Source: an uncultured Clostridium sp. (GTDB lineage Bacteria; Bacillota; Clostridia; Lachnospirales; Lachnospiraceae). Taken from it: a stretch of DNA of 64,000 nt. Numbering within the stretch: position 1 is the first letter of the stretch; every line of letters begins with the position of its first letter. Made by a program: the position numbers and the translations under genes. The notes under the pieces were generated by a model. It worked only from the letters and a program-made list of their open reading frames with translations. It was not told the origin of the DNA and ran no database searches. Below, one piece after another: positions 1 to 8,645 of the stretch. The stretch covers positions 8,600-72,599 of the forward strand of contig CALAAS010000053.1 of NCBI GenBank assembly GCA_937885015.1. Direction: 5' to 3'.

Positions 1-1493
1 TTATCATAATCCTCTCTAAACATGGCAAAGTCCATATCATCATCCCATGGTATAAACCCTTTATGCCTTACTGCTCCCAACATAGTTCCTGCATCCGCAA
101 AAATTTTCAAATTATTTTCCCGGCAAACAGTTAAAAGCTTATTTGCCATATCTAATTCTATTGCCCAGATATGTTTTTGTTTTTCTGAAATTTCATAATT
201 ATTGCGAATTTCCTTTTTAAAATAATCACATCTCGGAAATAATTCCCAATAATGAGGCATACAGATAACACCTTTTTCTTTAATTTTTGGGGTTTTAATA
301 TCTAAAAGAATCAAGTCTGTTATATTGTCATACAGTACTTCTTTCTCCCCCCATATTCTCGCTTCAAAATAGTACTGCCCATCTAATAAATAATTTGTAT
401 CTATCGTACAGGTAAGCATCCCTGTGTGTTCCGGTAAAATTAACTTTTTGTATTCTAACGCAGTCGAAGTCCGGTATACTGGCGTATGGTCTTTTGTTAC
501 AATCCCAAAGGCAAAGCTTACAGGTTTATCTACAGTCTGACTGGCATATTGAAAACGAATAGTAATTTTTTCACCTGTGTCAAAACACGCACTCGATTGA
601 TTTTTTTTGTTTAACAATTCTATTCCTGTATATCGCACGAGGCCATTTCCCTGGCGTTTAGCTTCAGGTGCACTAAAAATGCTGAGAGAACTACAACTGT
701 CATCTCTTAACATTTCACTATCACTATTTTTACCGTTTCCTTCACTCAAGCTGTTTAAATACTGCCGCGCAACTTCTCGAACTGATCCACAACCTTTTAT
801 TTTCCCTTTTTCCAGCCACAATGCATGGTCACAAATCTTTCGTACAGACTCCATAGAATGAGAAACGTACAATAAAGTTGTTCCATTCTCTCTCATTTCA
901 TCCATTCTTTTTTCACATTTTTTTTGAAATGCATAATCTCCTACAGCTAAAACTTCATCACAAATCAATATATCCGGTTTTACAACTGTAGCGATAGAAA
1001 ACCCAAGCCGTGCTGCCATTCCAGAAGAATAATTCTTTATAGGCATATCTAAAAAATTTTCTAATTCTGCGAATTCAACTATCTCATCAAAATGTTCTTC
1101 CATGAATTTCTTATCATGCCCTAATACTGCACCATTTAAAAAAATATTCTCCCTTGCAGTTAAATCTCCATCGAAGCCAGCTCCCAATTCAATTAAAGGA
1201 GCAATTGTACCATTTACTGTTACTGAACCTTTATGAGGTTTTAAAATACCGCATATTGCCTTCAACAACGTCGATTTTCCCGATCCATTTACTCCAATAA
1301 TTCCCCAAGCCTGTCCTTTTTTTACTTCAAATGAAACATCTTGAAGAGCTAAAAATTCTTTAAACATCAATTCTTTTTTTACAAATTTTATAAAATATTC
1401 TTTTAAATTATCAATCTTTTCAGAAGCCATGTTAAAACGTATTGTTACATTTTTAATGGCAACCGCAATCTCATCATTCTTTTTTTGTTTCAT
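1..1493 (-). CDS. Polysaccharide/teichoic acid exporter ATPase (Wzt/TagH type) fused to a LicD domain, partial at window edge
   Basis: The reading frame stays open from the ATG at 1493 to the window edge (497 codons), so the C-terminus is missing. Residues about 1-240 form an ABC ATPase: Walker A GVNGSGKST near residue 65, signature SSGM near 151, Walker B ILICDEVLAVGD near 174. Residues about 260-400 resemble the Wzt C-terminal sugar-binding beta domain. From about residue 415 the frame enters a LicD family domain, ending in GAVRHKGFIPWDDDMDF, the hallmark motif of phosphocholine or phosphosugar nucleotidyltransferase-like enzymes. Twelve bases separate it from the permease gene upstream. 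The ATPase would power export of a finished glycan, and the LicD part would probably attach a phospho-substituent. The gene is AT-rich compared with the rest of the window. The ATPase call is secure. The LicD call is strong on motif, but the domain is incomplete here. Confidence 0.9.
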   Translation of the reverse strand, partial: MKQKKNDEIAVAIKNVTIRFNMASEKIDNLKEYFIKFVKKELMFKEFLALQDVSFEVKKGQAWGIIGVNGSGKSTLLKAICGILKPHKGSVTVNGTIAPLIELGAGFDGDLTARENIFLNGAVLGHDKKFMEEHFDEIVEFAELENFLDMPIKNYSSGMAARLGFSIATVVKPDILICDEVLAVGDYAFQKKCEKRMDEMRENGTTLLYVSHSMESVRKICDHALWLEKGKIKGCGSVREVARQYLNSLSEGNGKNSDSEMLRDDSCSSLSIFSAPEAKRQGNGLVRYTGIELLNKKNQSSACFDTGEKITIRFQYASQTVDKPVSFAFGIVTKDHTPVYRTSTALEYKKLILPEHTGMLTCTIDTNYLLDGQYYFEARIWGEKEVLYDNITDLILLDIKTPKIKEKGVICMPHYWELFPRCDYFKKEIRNNYEISEKQKHIWAIELDMANKLLTVCRENNLKIFADAGTMLGAVRHKGFIPWDDDMDFAMFREDYD

Positions 1494-1505
1494 ATTTACA
1501 CCAGC

Positions 1506-2294
1506 CTAAATATAGAGAATAAATTTATCTTGCGCTCTTAAAAATGCACAACTACCTATCAGTAGTGACAGCAATGCAATCACAAATCCAGATATTATCA
1601 TTTTTATATCTGGAAATGTATTATTTAATACAATCAAACGAAACTGTTCAATATATCCGTACATCGGATTAAATATTTTAATTATCATTTGGATGCTTTC
1701 TGGTAAAGAAGCAATTGGATAAAAAATAGGAGTCAAATAGGTCCAAGCTGTTGTTACAGCAGAATAAATATATTGGATATCTCGGAAAAACACCGTTCCT
1801 TGTGCTAAAAATAATCCCAATCCCATGCTAAAAAGATAGACTTGAAGTAGTACTGCGATAATCCATAACATATAAATATTAAAGTGAACATCACATACCA
1901 CAAATACAATCAACATTGCCCCTAATGAAAACAACGTATTTACAAGACTGCTTGTTATTTTTGACAATGTAAATATATATTTGGGAACGTAGGTTTTCTT
2001 TAGTAATGCAGCATTTCCTGTAATTGACCACATAGCCTGTGTAGTTGAATCTGTCATAAAATTAAAAAGTGTAGAGCCAATAATAAAATATACTGGATAA
2101 TTTTCTATATCAAATCGAAACATCTGGCTAAATACAATAACCATAATAATCATAATCATTAATGGATTTAAAATACTCCAAACATATCCCAAAAAACTTC
2201 TTCTATATTTCAGTTTAATATCTTTTATTACAAGCTGTTCCATAAGGGGACGATAATGTTTAAACTGCTCCCATCCAGATTTCATCATATTCAT
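1506..2294 (-). CDS. ABC-2 type polysaccharide export permease (Wzm/TagG family)
   Basis: This 262-residue protein has six predicted membrane spans, the usual length and layout for the permease of a two-component polysaccharide or teichoic acid exporter. The conserved N-terminal YRRSFLGYVWSILNPL stretch, around residue 30, is typical of the TagG/Wzm family and marks the cytoplasmic coupling segment. The gene lies 12 bp ahead of its ATPase partner and follows the glycosyltransferase genes, so it should move the completed lipid-linked polymer across the membrane. An AGAGGT ribosome-binding site precedes the ATG. Base composition is AT-rich like the ATPase gene, which suggests that the export pair was acquired separately from the glycosyltransferases. 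Confidence 0.93.
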   Translation of the reverse strand: MNMMKSGWEQFKHYRPLMEQLVIKDIKLKYRRSFLGYVWSILNPLMIMIIMVIVFSQMFRFDIENYPVYFIIGSTLFNFMTDSTTQAMWSITGNAALLKKTYVPKYIFTLSKITSSLVNTLFSLGAMLIVFVVCDVHFNIYMLWIIAVLLQVYLFSMGLGLFLAQGTVFFRDIQYIYSAVTTAWTYLTPIFYPIASLPESIQMIIKIFNPMYGYIEQFRLIVLNNTFPDIKMIISGFVIALLSLLIGSCAFLRAQDKFILYI

Positions 2295-2308
2295 TTTTTA
2301 CCTCTAAT

Positions 2309-4135
2309 CTATATTCTGCTCCTGTATTCCTCCGCCGCACTCTCATACCGTTTCCGAAGAAGTACCCGCAGTTTCACACATACTGCGATGGCCTGAAAAA
2401 ACTCTTTCCAATTTTTTTTACCAATTCTCTCTTTTCCGCTTCCGATATCTACCAGGCGAAGCTTATTTTTCCGAAAAGCAATAAACGGAGAGTCCATGGG
2501 CATCATCGTTCCCATTTTCCGGTCAGCTGGAAGAAACCAGCCGTTAAAGGTCATTTTTTTTACCCATTGTCCGGCTCTTCGCTCTGGGGAATAGTAAGCA
2601 CGGAGTTTTTCTACGGAAACTCCGGGAAGCTCTCCCTGGATCTGCCCGGATTGCGGAATTTCTGCCTGGAGGCTTTTATGAAGGTTTTCCGGATTTTGAG
2701 CAAATACCCATGCAGGCCCTTTCAGAAAATCCACAACTCCTCTGGCTGCCAGACGAACCTCTTCATAACGAAACCGCATCACAGATGACAAAATCACCTT
2801 ACAGATCCATTTCCAAAGAATCATCACAGATGTATCCGGTTCATGAAGTGCTGTGAAAATAAGTCCGTTTCGCACATCGTAATAGCTGTTGACTCCCAGA
2901 AAATTAACTTCAAAACCTTTGTGCCATACTCCGATTCCATTCAGAAAAACAACTCCCGTTTTTCTGTTTCGCACCTCATACTCAATATCATCACGATGAA
3001 TAAACAATTGTAGCGGAAGATTATCGCTCCGCACAGTATCCAGAGAATAGCAACAACACCACCAACCAGAATACAGACGTTCTTCGTCATGAACGGACGC
3101 AGCAAATGGCTGGCAGCAGGTCTCAAAAAAGCGAAGATCTGTCAGGACATGGTCATTTTTTACAGTCAGTTTTTCAAACCACTCTCCCATGGCTTGGCAC
3201 AAATAGGGATAGTCCTCTCGAAAAAGTGTCCCCCCCAGGCGAATCTCCCGATACTTTTCCTTCCGCCCCCTCAAGAACCCATACGCCCGCACAAACAGCT
3301 CTGGGTCAAAGACAGCGTCATCATCCATCAAAAGCACATGGGTCAGCTCCATGGCCTTTTTTTCTCGGATTGCCTCCATCATGCCTCGGGTAAAGCCGCC
3401 GGCTCCGCCGGTATTCTGGTTCGGGATGATGCGGATTACATCCGGATAGGACTTTTCCAATTCCTGGATTTCAGCGTGCTCCGTCAGCGTTCTTCCATTG
3501 TCCACCAGCCAGTAGCAGAGCCGTAAATCCTGGTTTTCCGGTTTTTGCAGAAATGATGCCACCTGTTTTAAATTCCGCAGAACGTAGGATTCTCTCTTAT
3601 AGGTACAGACCACTGCTGCAATGCGGACCGGCCAGGTGTGTTCGCTCTCCCCCTCGTACCACCCGGAAACTTCCGGCAGCTTGCATCCATCATGAGAATC
3701 AGCCTTTACGGCAAACCAGAACACTCCCTTCTGGAATTTTTCCAGCGGAACCTGCAGGACGAGTTCCTGGACTCCCTCTGTCTTTCCTGCCATCTCTGTA
3801 ATCCGTTCCCTTTCCGCTTCCGATTTTCTTTCCCTCTCCGTTTCCGGTTTTCCTTCCCTTTCTGATTCCGGTTTTCCCTCTCTTCCCGACATCCCGTTAT
3901 TTTCCAGCCTCACTTCTGAAAGAACCGTCTCATCATGCATCAGCCGGACAGATTCGCAGTCCCGCAGCCTCAAATGCAGCTCCAGACTTTTAAAATCTGT
4001 ATAGGTTTTCCATTTTTCTATATAAAAAAGGTTAAAATAACCGTCAAACCGCAGCCACGTTCCGGCTCTGTGGTAATACAGCGTTTCCTCGCTGCAGATT
4101 TCCGGCTCCGGAAACCGTATATTCTGTAGACGCAT
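2309..4135 (-). CDS. GlfT2-like galactofuranosyltransferase family glycosyltransferase (GT2)
   Basis: This 608-residue protein has an N-terminal beta-rich domain (about 1-150), then a GT-A fold domain starting at AAVVCTYKR, near residue 175. NTGGAGGFTRGM and LLMDDDA (the metal-binding DXD-type motif) follow, as in bacterial galactofuranosyltransferases. A C-terminal domain with IHRDDIEY and WHKGFE completes the family pattern. It most likely adds galactofuranose or a similar sugar to a lipid-linked glycan at the inner membrane face. The start is supported by GAGGAG 9 nt upstream. An odd highly charged repeat of Arg, Glu, Lys and Ser near residues 83-120 interrupts the N-terminal domain. The exact sugar cannot be read from sequence. 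Confidence 0.85.
   Translation of the reverse strand: MRLQNIRFPEPEICSEETLYYHRAGTWLRFDGYFNLFYIEKWKTYTDFKSLELHLRLRDCESVRLMHDETVLSEVRLENNGMSGREGKPESEREGKPETERERKSEAERERITEMAGKTEGVQELVLQVPLEKFQKGVFWFAVKADSHDGCKLPEVSGWYEGESEHTWPVRIAAVVCTYKRESYVLRNLKQVASFLQKPENQDLRLCYWLVDNGRTLTEHAEIQELEKSYPDVIRIIPNQNTGGAGGFTRGMMEAIREKKAMELTHVLLMDDDAVFDPELFVRAYGFLRGRKEKYREIRLGGTLFREDYPYLCQAMGEWFEKLTVKNDHVLTDLRFFETCCQPFAASVHDEERLYSGWWCCCYSLDTVRSDNLPLQLFIHRDDIEYEVRNRKTGVVFLNGIGVWHKGFEVNFLGVNSYYDVRNGLIFTALHEPDTSVMILWKWICKVILSSVMRFRYEEVRLAARGVVDFLKGPAWVFAQNPENLHKSLQAEIPQSGQIQGELPGVSVEKLRAYYSPERRAGQWVKKMTFNGWFLPADRKMGTMMPMDSPFIAFRKNKLRLVDIGSGKERIGKKNWKEFFQAIAVCVKLRVLLRKRYESAAEEYRSRI
3800..3890. repeat. Degenerate short tandem repeat inside the GlfT2-like gene
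   Basis: Imperfect repeats of a CTTTCC/TTCCGGTTTTCC type encode a run rich in Glu, Arg, Lys and Ser within the N-terminal domain. The repeat keeps the reading frame. It looks like expansion by slippage rather than a folded domain. A similar repeat occurs in the sugar transferase gene two genes upstream in the operon. Confidence 0.55.
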
Positions 4136-4220
4136 CTTCTGATCTCCTCATATTCTCTGTTCCTGTTCGCTCTTCCCGCTCTCTGCTCTCCATCCCTGAA
4201 CGGGAATCCATCCGCAATTT

Positions 4221-5261
4221 CTAAAACTCTCTCTTCTTTCTCTGCAGCATCCAGGCGGCTGGCCTGTACAGACTGTACCGGCTCAAGCGCAAAAGCGATA
4301 CCGCCCGGTTTCCATTGGCCCGATAAATGGATGGATACTGGGATTTCAGCTGATGTTCAAACTGCACCAGTTCATTTCTGGCCTCCCAACCGGAAGGAAG
4401 ACTCAGGAGAATCTTGATTTTTCCCGCCGCAATTCTGGCAATTCCCCGCTCCATATAAGCCAGCGCCGCCTGGCTGCAGGTGATTTCGCCCTTACTGCAC
4501 CGTTCATAATAGTGAAATAACGATTCCAGAACTTTATCATAATTTTTCTTATTCTGAATCATCTTTTCCGGACTGACGCTCTGTCCGCCCCTTCCGATAC
4601 GGTACTGGTACACGAAATCCGCTACAAAGGAAATCCGCTTTACCCATGGAATGGGATATAAGATATACTCCGCATCCACGTAATAGCAGTGCTCGTCTAT
4701 GGCACAGGGAACGTTCCGGATCATTTCTGTCCTCCAGGTAATCCCATGCATTTTCAGGTAAAGACGGTCTGCAATTTCATCGAATTTGTAGGAAACTCCA
4801 TACTGGACTCCCGGAAACGGATCCCGGATTTCCACCTTTTTTTCAAAGGTTTCCTCGTCGCCGCTGCCATTGTCATATCTCCAGTAAAAACCGCTGACGA
4901 CGGCATCGTCCTCCGATTTTTCCAGCGCCTCCAACAGATGGAAGAAGCCTTCCGGATCTACCCAGTCGTCGGCATCCACTACCTTCAGCCAGCGTCCCGC
5001 AGCCTCCCGGACTCCGCAGTTGATTCCAGAGCCATGCCCGCCATTTTCTTTATGGATGACCCGCACCAGTCCCGGATACGTTCCGGCATAGTACTCTCCA
5101 ATTGCCCCGGTCCGATCCGAGGATCCATCGTTAATGACCAGGATCTCCACTCGCGCCCTGTCCGCCATACGCTGCCCGCCTTCACACAGGGAAGTCAGGT
5201 TTTTTCCCAGATATGCCTGCGCATTATAGGACGGTACGATAACCGTCAGAAGCGTTTCCAT
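4221..5261 (-). CDS. Glycosyltransferase family 2
   Basis: This 346-residue cytoplasmic GT-A enzyme opens with LLTVIVPSYNAQAYL and ILVINDGSSDRT, the nucleotide-sugar binding part. KVVDADDWVD (residues about 92-101) supplies the DXD metal site. The C-terminal third is helical and basic, consistent with membrane association. It sits between the GlfT2-like gene and the initiating sugar transferase, so it probably extends the same repeat unit. A GAGGAGG ribosome-binding site lies upstream of the ATG. Donor and acceptor are not predictable. Confidence 0.9.
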   Translation of the reverse strand: METLLTVIVPSYNAQAYLGKNLTSLCEGGQRMADRARVEILVINDGSSDRTGAIGEYYAGTYPGLVRVIHKENGGHGSGINCGVREAAGRWLKVVDADDWVDPEGFFHLLEALEKSEDDAVVSGFYWRYDNGSGDEETFEKKVEIRDPFPGVQYGVSYKFDEIADRLYLKMHGITWRTEMIRNVPCAIDEHCYYVDAEYILYPIPWVKRISFVADFVYQYRIGRGGQSVSPEKMIQNKKNYDKVLESLFHYYERCSKGEITCSQAALAYMERGIARIAAGKIKILLSLPSGWEARNELVQFEHQLKSQYPSIYRANGNRAVSLLRLSRYSLYRPAAWMLQRKKREF

Positions 5262-5276
5262 GTTCCGATTTCCTCC

Positions 5277-6731
5277 TCATTCTGCCCCGTTCTCTCTGTT
5301 CCCGGCCTTTCTGTTCCCGGCCTTCCTTGCTCCAGCCTCTCTGTTCCCGCTCCCCCTCACTCCGGCCATCCTGTTCCCACTCTCTTCTGCCCTGTTTTCT
5401 TCTTTTACCCCTTCTGTGCTTTCTTTCAACAGCATTACTTTTGGAGTCATGAGAATCAATTTCAGATCCAGCCAGAAAGAGTATTTCCGGATGTAATAAA
5501 GATCCAGCTTCAATTTATCGTAGGACGTGGTGTTGTATTTTCCGTATACCTGTGCGTAACCCGTAAGGCCGGCTCTGACCTTCAGCCGCTGCCTGAATTC
5601 CGGGATTTCCTCTTCAATCTCCGCCGCCAGCTCCGGGCGTTCCGGGCGCGGCCCAACCAGAGACATTTCCCCTTTCCAGATATTGAGCAGCTGGGGAAGT
5701 TCATCCAAACGGGTGCGCCGAAGGAACCGGCCAACCGGCAGGATCCTGTCATCGTGTTCCGACGCCAGCCTGGCTCCGCTTTCTTTTTCCGCGTCCTGTA
5801 CCATGGTACGAAATTTATAAATCTGGAATTCTGCCCCATCCTTTGTCAGACGCGTCTGCTGATAAAAGACAGGCCCCCCATCGGTAAAACGGATGGCTGC
5901 TCCCACCACCAGAAAAAATGGCGACAGCAGAGCCAGACCGGCTCCCGATACCAGAAGATCCAACCCCCGCTTCAGGATTTTCTGCAATTCTGTCATCCCC
6001 TCGTTTCTGGACAGAAGAAGAGGACTGTCAAACAGATCCAACTCCTGGGAACTTCGCAGCAGGATATCCGAAAGCTTTGGCACCGTGTAGGTACGGATAT
6101 CTTCCTCAAAGCACCGCTTTAAAAGCTCATTTCTCGGGTGGGCCGGAATATCCCCGATAATCAGGGCATCGTATTTTTCAGCTTCCCGGATAATGGCATC
6201 CGTTCCCAACTCCATGGGCACGGCTTTTTCCAGGTAATACTTGTCTTCTCTGGATCGAATCTTTTCCATCAAATGGAACGCCGGGCGTTTTCCGTATACC
6301 AGCAGAAGCCTGCGGGGCGGAAACAGAGTCCGGTACAGGCGCTGAAAGATCCAGGTTGCTGTCGATGTCGCCAGAACCTGTATAACCGTCATCCCAAACA
6401 GGATCTGGGGACTGTGAAATTTTTTATCCAACAGCGAGATCTGAACGTAGGTAATCAAATTCAGGAATACCAGAGACAGAACCTGGGAGCAGATCAGATT
6501 TCCACTTTTCAGATATCCTATCCGAAACCCTCCATACGTCATTAAAAACAGAAATAAAAGGCCTGCATATAGTGCGATCATCAGCCAGTTTCCCCGTCTC
6601 CAGAAGGGGAATTCCAACACCCGGTTGAAATATCCATTCCAGATAAAGCTGTAAATTCCTGTCTCAATTCCCATCAAAGCCGCCGCGCTGACGAAACGCA
6701 GCAGTCTCTTATACGGTTCATATTGTCTCAA
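5277..6731 (-). CDS. Initiating polyprenyl-phosphate sugar phosphotransferase (exopolysaccharide biosynthesis)
   Basis: This 484-residue protein has about four N-terminal membrane spans, a Rossmann-like CoA-binding-type middle region and a fifth span near residue 250. It ends in the bacterial sugar transferase domain (about 265-445) with KRGLDLLVSG, KFRTMV, DELPQLLNIWKGEMSLVGPRPE and GLTGYAQVYG. Such enzymes load the first sugar-1-phosphate onto undecaprenyl phosphate and so start the repeat unit. Translation appears to begin at a TTG at 6731, preceded by AGAGGAAATACC. The last 35 residues are a low-complexity Gly-Asn-Arg-Ala repeat absent from typical family members. The first sugar (glucose, galactose or an amino sugar) cannot be decided. 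Confidence 0.92.
   Translation of the reverse strand: MRQYEPYKRLLRFVSAAALMGIETGIYSFIWNGYFNRVLEFPFWRRGNWLMIALYAGLLFLFLMTYGGFRIGYLKSGNLICSQVLSLVFLNLITYVQISLLDKKFHSPQILFGMTVIQVLATSTATWIFQRLYRTLFPPRRLLLVYGKRPAFHLMEKIRSREDKYYLEKAVPMELGTDAIIREAEKYDALIIGDIPAHPRNELLKRCFEEDIRTYTVPKLSDILLRSSQELDLFDSPLLLSRNEGMTELQKILKRGLDLLVSGAGLALLSPFFLVVGAAIRFTDGGPVFYQQTRLTKDGAEFQIYKFRTMVQDAEKESGARLASEHDDRILPVGRFLRRTRLDELPQLLNIWKGEMSLVGPRPERPELAAEIEEEIPEFRQRLKVRAGLTGYAQVYGKYNTTSYDKLKLDLYYIRKYSFWLDLKLILMTPKVMLLKESTEGVKEENRAEESGNRMAGVRGSGNREAGARKAGNRKAGNRENGAE
5281..5392. repeat. 15-bp tandem repeat at the 3' end of the sugar transferase gene
   Basis: Units related to CTGTTCCCGGCCTTT recur four to six times with substitutions and encode an AGNRK-like pentapeptide repeat at the protein C-terminus. 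The repeat lies outside the catalytic domain and keeps the frame. Unit-number changes divisible by 15 would lengthen or shorten the tail without a frameshift. Confidence 0.6.
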
Positions 6732-6746
6732 AGGTATTTCCTCTTT

Positions 6747-7571
6747 CTATTTCCTTTTTCGCAGTACATTCCGGTAGACCAGAGCCCGCAGATGTTCTGG
6801 CATCAGCGCTCCCAAAAGGCGCGCCGCACTGTTGGCAGCCGCTTCCCATCCAGTCAAAAAGCCGCTCCTGTAAAACATTTTCTGAAGCTGCACGGCGTGT
6901 CTGGCATATTTCCATCCGCCCCGGCGCCCGATCAGTTCTGATCCGGCCCGGACATGTACCAGAACTTCTGGGAGGTTTGCCGCTTTAAATCCCATATTCA
7001 GCATGCGGACCCACAGTTCATAGTCTTCCGCCCCTGGAATTTCCCGGTAATTTCCCGCCCACAGTACCGCCTCCCGCCGCATCATAACGGTCATGTGGTT
7101 CAGGGGATTTCTCCGTCTGGCAAATTTCCGAAGCTCCTTTTCCTCACAGGGAAGGCGGCGAAAGCCTGTTTTCTGCTCCATTGCCCCGTCAAACTCCGCA
7201 ATTGCTCCGCCCAGCACATCAATTTCCGGATGTATTTCCAAATAGGAAAGCTGCTTTTCACATCGATCCCCGCAGGCAATGTCGTCACTGTCCATCCTGG
7301 CAATCCAGGGGCATCGGCATTCCCGTACCCCCGCTGCCAAAGCCCGGCTGATCCCTCCCTGCTCCGGAAGCCGGACGGTGCGGAATACATCCTGCCATTC
7401 TTTTTCAATCCCGGCTATCTCCCGCTCCAGTTCCTCTGTCAGAGGGCCGTCACAGACCAGAACAAATTCCCGGCAGGGAACGGTCTGCTCCAACATGCTT
7501 TTGACTGCTTTTTCCAGGTATTCCGGCTGTTCTTTCCAGTACACAGGCATTAAAACCGAATATTCCCGCAT
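6747..7571 (-). CDS. Glycosyltransferase family 2
   Basis: This 274-residue GT-A fold enzyme begins EYSVLMPVYWKEQPEYLEKAV and carries FVLVCDGPLTEE and the metal-binding WIARMDSDDIA motif near residue 95. PLNHMTVMMRREAV and GAEDYELWVRM in the C-terminal half are characteristic of small family-2 transferases such as those related to rhamnosyl or amylovoran transferases. It follows loaP after only 2 bp and is therefore co-transcribed with it. It likely adds the second or third sugar of the repeat unit. The sugar specificity cannot be assigned. Confidence 0.9.
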   Translation of the reverse strand: MREYSVLMPVYWKEQPEYLEKAVKSMLEQTVPCREFVLVCDGPLTEELEREIAGIEKEWQDVFRTVRLPEQGGISRALAAGVRECRCPWIARMDSDDIACGDRCEKQLSYLEIHPEIDVLGGAIAEFDGAMEQKTGFRRLPCEEKELRKFARRRNPLNHMTVMMRREAVLWAGNYREIPGAEDYELWVRMLNMGFKAANLPEVLVHVRAGSELIGRRGGWKYARHAVQLQKMFYRSGFLTGWEAAANSAARLLGALMPEHLRALVYRNVLRKRK

Positions 7572-7573
7572 GA

Positions 7574-8374
7574 TTATTTTTTTCCTGTTCTCCCGTAAAT
7601 TTCCTGATAGCAGTCATAGCAGAGCTGACCGGCGCCTTCCACATAAAAATCCCGGAATTCTATCGGTGCAGAAACCGGAATATCCAGTTTTTTATGGCAG
7701 CACACACAGATCTCAAGCTCATCTTCCCCGCTTTTTGCGAACTTCTTCATCTTCGCTTCTCCCTGTTTGTTCCGTTTTTCCGTCTCCTTACACTGTCCGC
7801 GGTATCCGTCTATGATGTTCCGATCCTGCTCCAGCTCAATGGGAAACAAAATCGTCTCGCTTCTCTGGAACAGCGGAACTTCCACCAGCGCGTACCGCTT
7901 GTGCAGGTTTACCTTTCGAATCCGGTCAAGGTATGGCACAATGGCCCCCTTTGCATCCGTAATACAGCGATTTTCATCTACATGAACACGGCTGATTCCC
8001 ATCTCATGGGAAAGCCGTGGCCCACAGACAGACTGGAGAAATTCCATATCCTCCTGCTCCACCGGTATCATGACCGGCCTTTTTTGGATACTCCCATCCT
8101 CGCCTGGCTGCGGGAACTCCCTGGAGCGCAAAACCAGCTCGCAGAGTCCCTCCGGGTCCGCTGTCTGAACCAGAACATACCCCGGAAACAGAAGGCGTTC
8201 GATAGGATAAAACCGTCCTCCGGAGCGGAGAAGCTGACATTTTTTCAGAACGCGGCAGCTGTCCAGCAATCCATCTCTGCATTTTTTTACCAGCAGATCT
8301 GCTGCTGCCTCTTCCCTTCCCTCTCTTGCCCGAAGTACATACCACTTCCCGGACTGTTTCATTTCCGCCCCCAT
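7574..8374 (-). CDS. loaP: LoaP-type NusG paralog antiterminator with C-terminal zinc-ribbon extension
   Basis: The start chosen is the ATG at 8374 (an upstream ATG at 8407 lacks a good site), because AAGAGG lies 9 nt upstream; the protein is then 266 residues. It opens with KWYVLRAREGREE and continues through LFPGYVLVQT, the NusG N-terminal domain that binds RNA polymerase. A KOW-type segment (about 150-190) follows. LoaP proteins allow RNA polymerase to read through terminators in long biosynthetic operons, and this gene is first in a polysaccharide operon, as expected. After the KOW region comes a linker and a tail with two CxxC pairs (CVCC and CYDC), a likely zinc ribbon not found in ordinary LoaP or NusG. 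An internal ATG (MKKFAK) has a GGGAGAAG site and might give a separate zinc-ribbon peptide. Confidence 0.85.
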   Translation of the reverse strand: MGAEMKQSGKWYVLRAREGREEAAADLLVKKCRDGLLDSCRVLKKCQLLRSGGRFYPIERLLFPGYVLVQTADPEGLCELVLRSREFPQPGEDGSIQKRPVMIPVEQEDMEFLQSVCGPRLSHEMGISRVHVDENRCITDAKGAIVPYLDRIRKVNLHKRYALVEVPLFQRSETILFPIELEQDRNIIDGYRGQCKETEKRNKQGEAKMKKFAKSGEDELEICVCCHKKLDIPVSAPIEFRDFYVEGAGQLCYDCYQEIYGRTGKK

Positions 8375-8435
8375 GATCCATCCTCTTTTCCAGGCGCAAA
8401 TAGCCATTCATTTTGTAGTCATCCGATCGCATAGA

Positions 8436-8462
8436 TTTCGTAGAATACCATATTCTACGAAA
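8436..8462 (+). repeat. Left inverted repeat of candidate invertible promoter
   Basis: The repeat is a 27-nt near-palindrome: arm TTTCGTAGAATA, centre CCA, arm TATTCTACGAAA. The arms are perfectly complementary and only the central trinucleotide gives direction. A second copy at 8646-8672 lies in the opposite orientation and matches at 25 of 27 positions. Such pairs are the typical substrate of site-specific invertases. They could alternatively be two operators for a dimeric regulator. Confidence 0.85.
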
Positions 8463-8608
8463 ATTTTTTTCTATTTTTGATGGAACATTCTTTTCTATTT
8501 TTGAAATATTGATTGAATTTTGCCGAATCCAGCAGAAAAACAGACAAAATTTTGGTAATTCCCCTGTGTTTCTTAATAGAATCCTAAAATTTTTACCTGA
8601 AACTTCTA

Positions 8609-8637
8609 TTGAAATGACTTTTGTTTAGTGTTACAAT
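8609..8637 (+). promoter_or_regulatory. Consensus sigma-A promoter inside the inverted-repeat segment
   Basis: TTGAAA, a 17-bp spacer and TACAAT. The predicted start point falls at the inner edge of the right inverted repeat. In the present orientation it reads toward the hairpin at 8688-8727 and the 3' end of sbcC, where no plus-strand gene exists. Confidence 0.75.
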
Positions 8638-8645
8638 GAACAAAG

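Noticed and set aside
4689..6122. A 477-codon plus-strand frame and others at 17673-19016 and 29402-30736
   Set aside because: All are antisense to strongly recognised genes (glycan genes, addA, mgtE) and have no ribosome-binding site or family resemblance.
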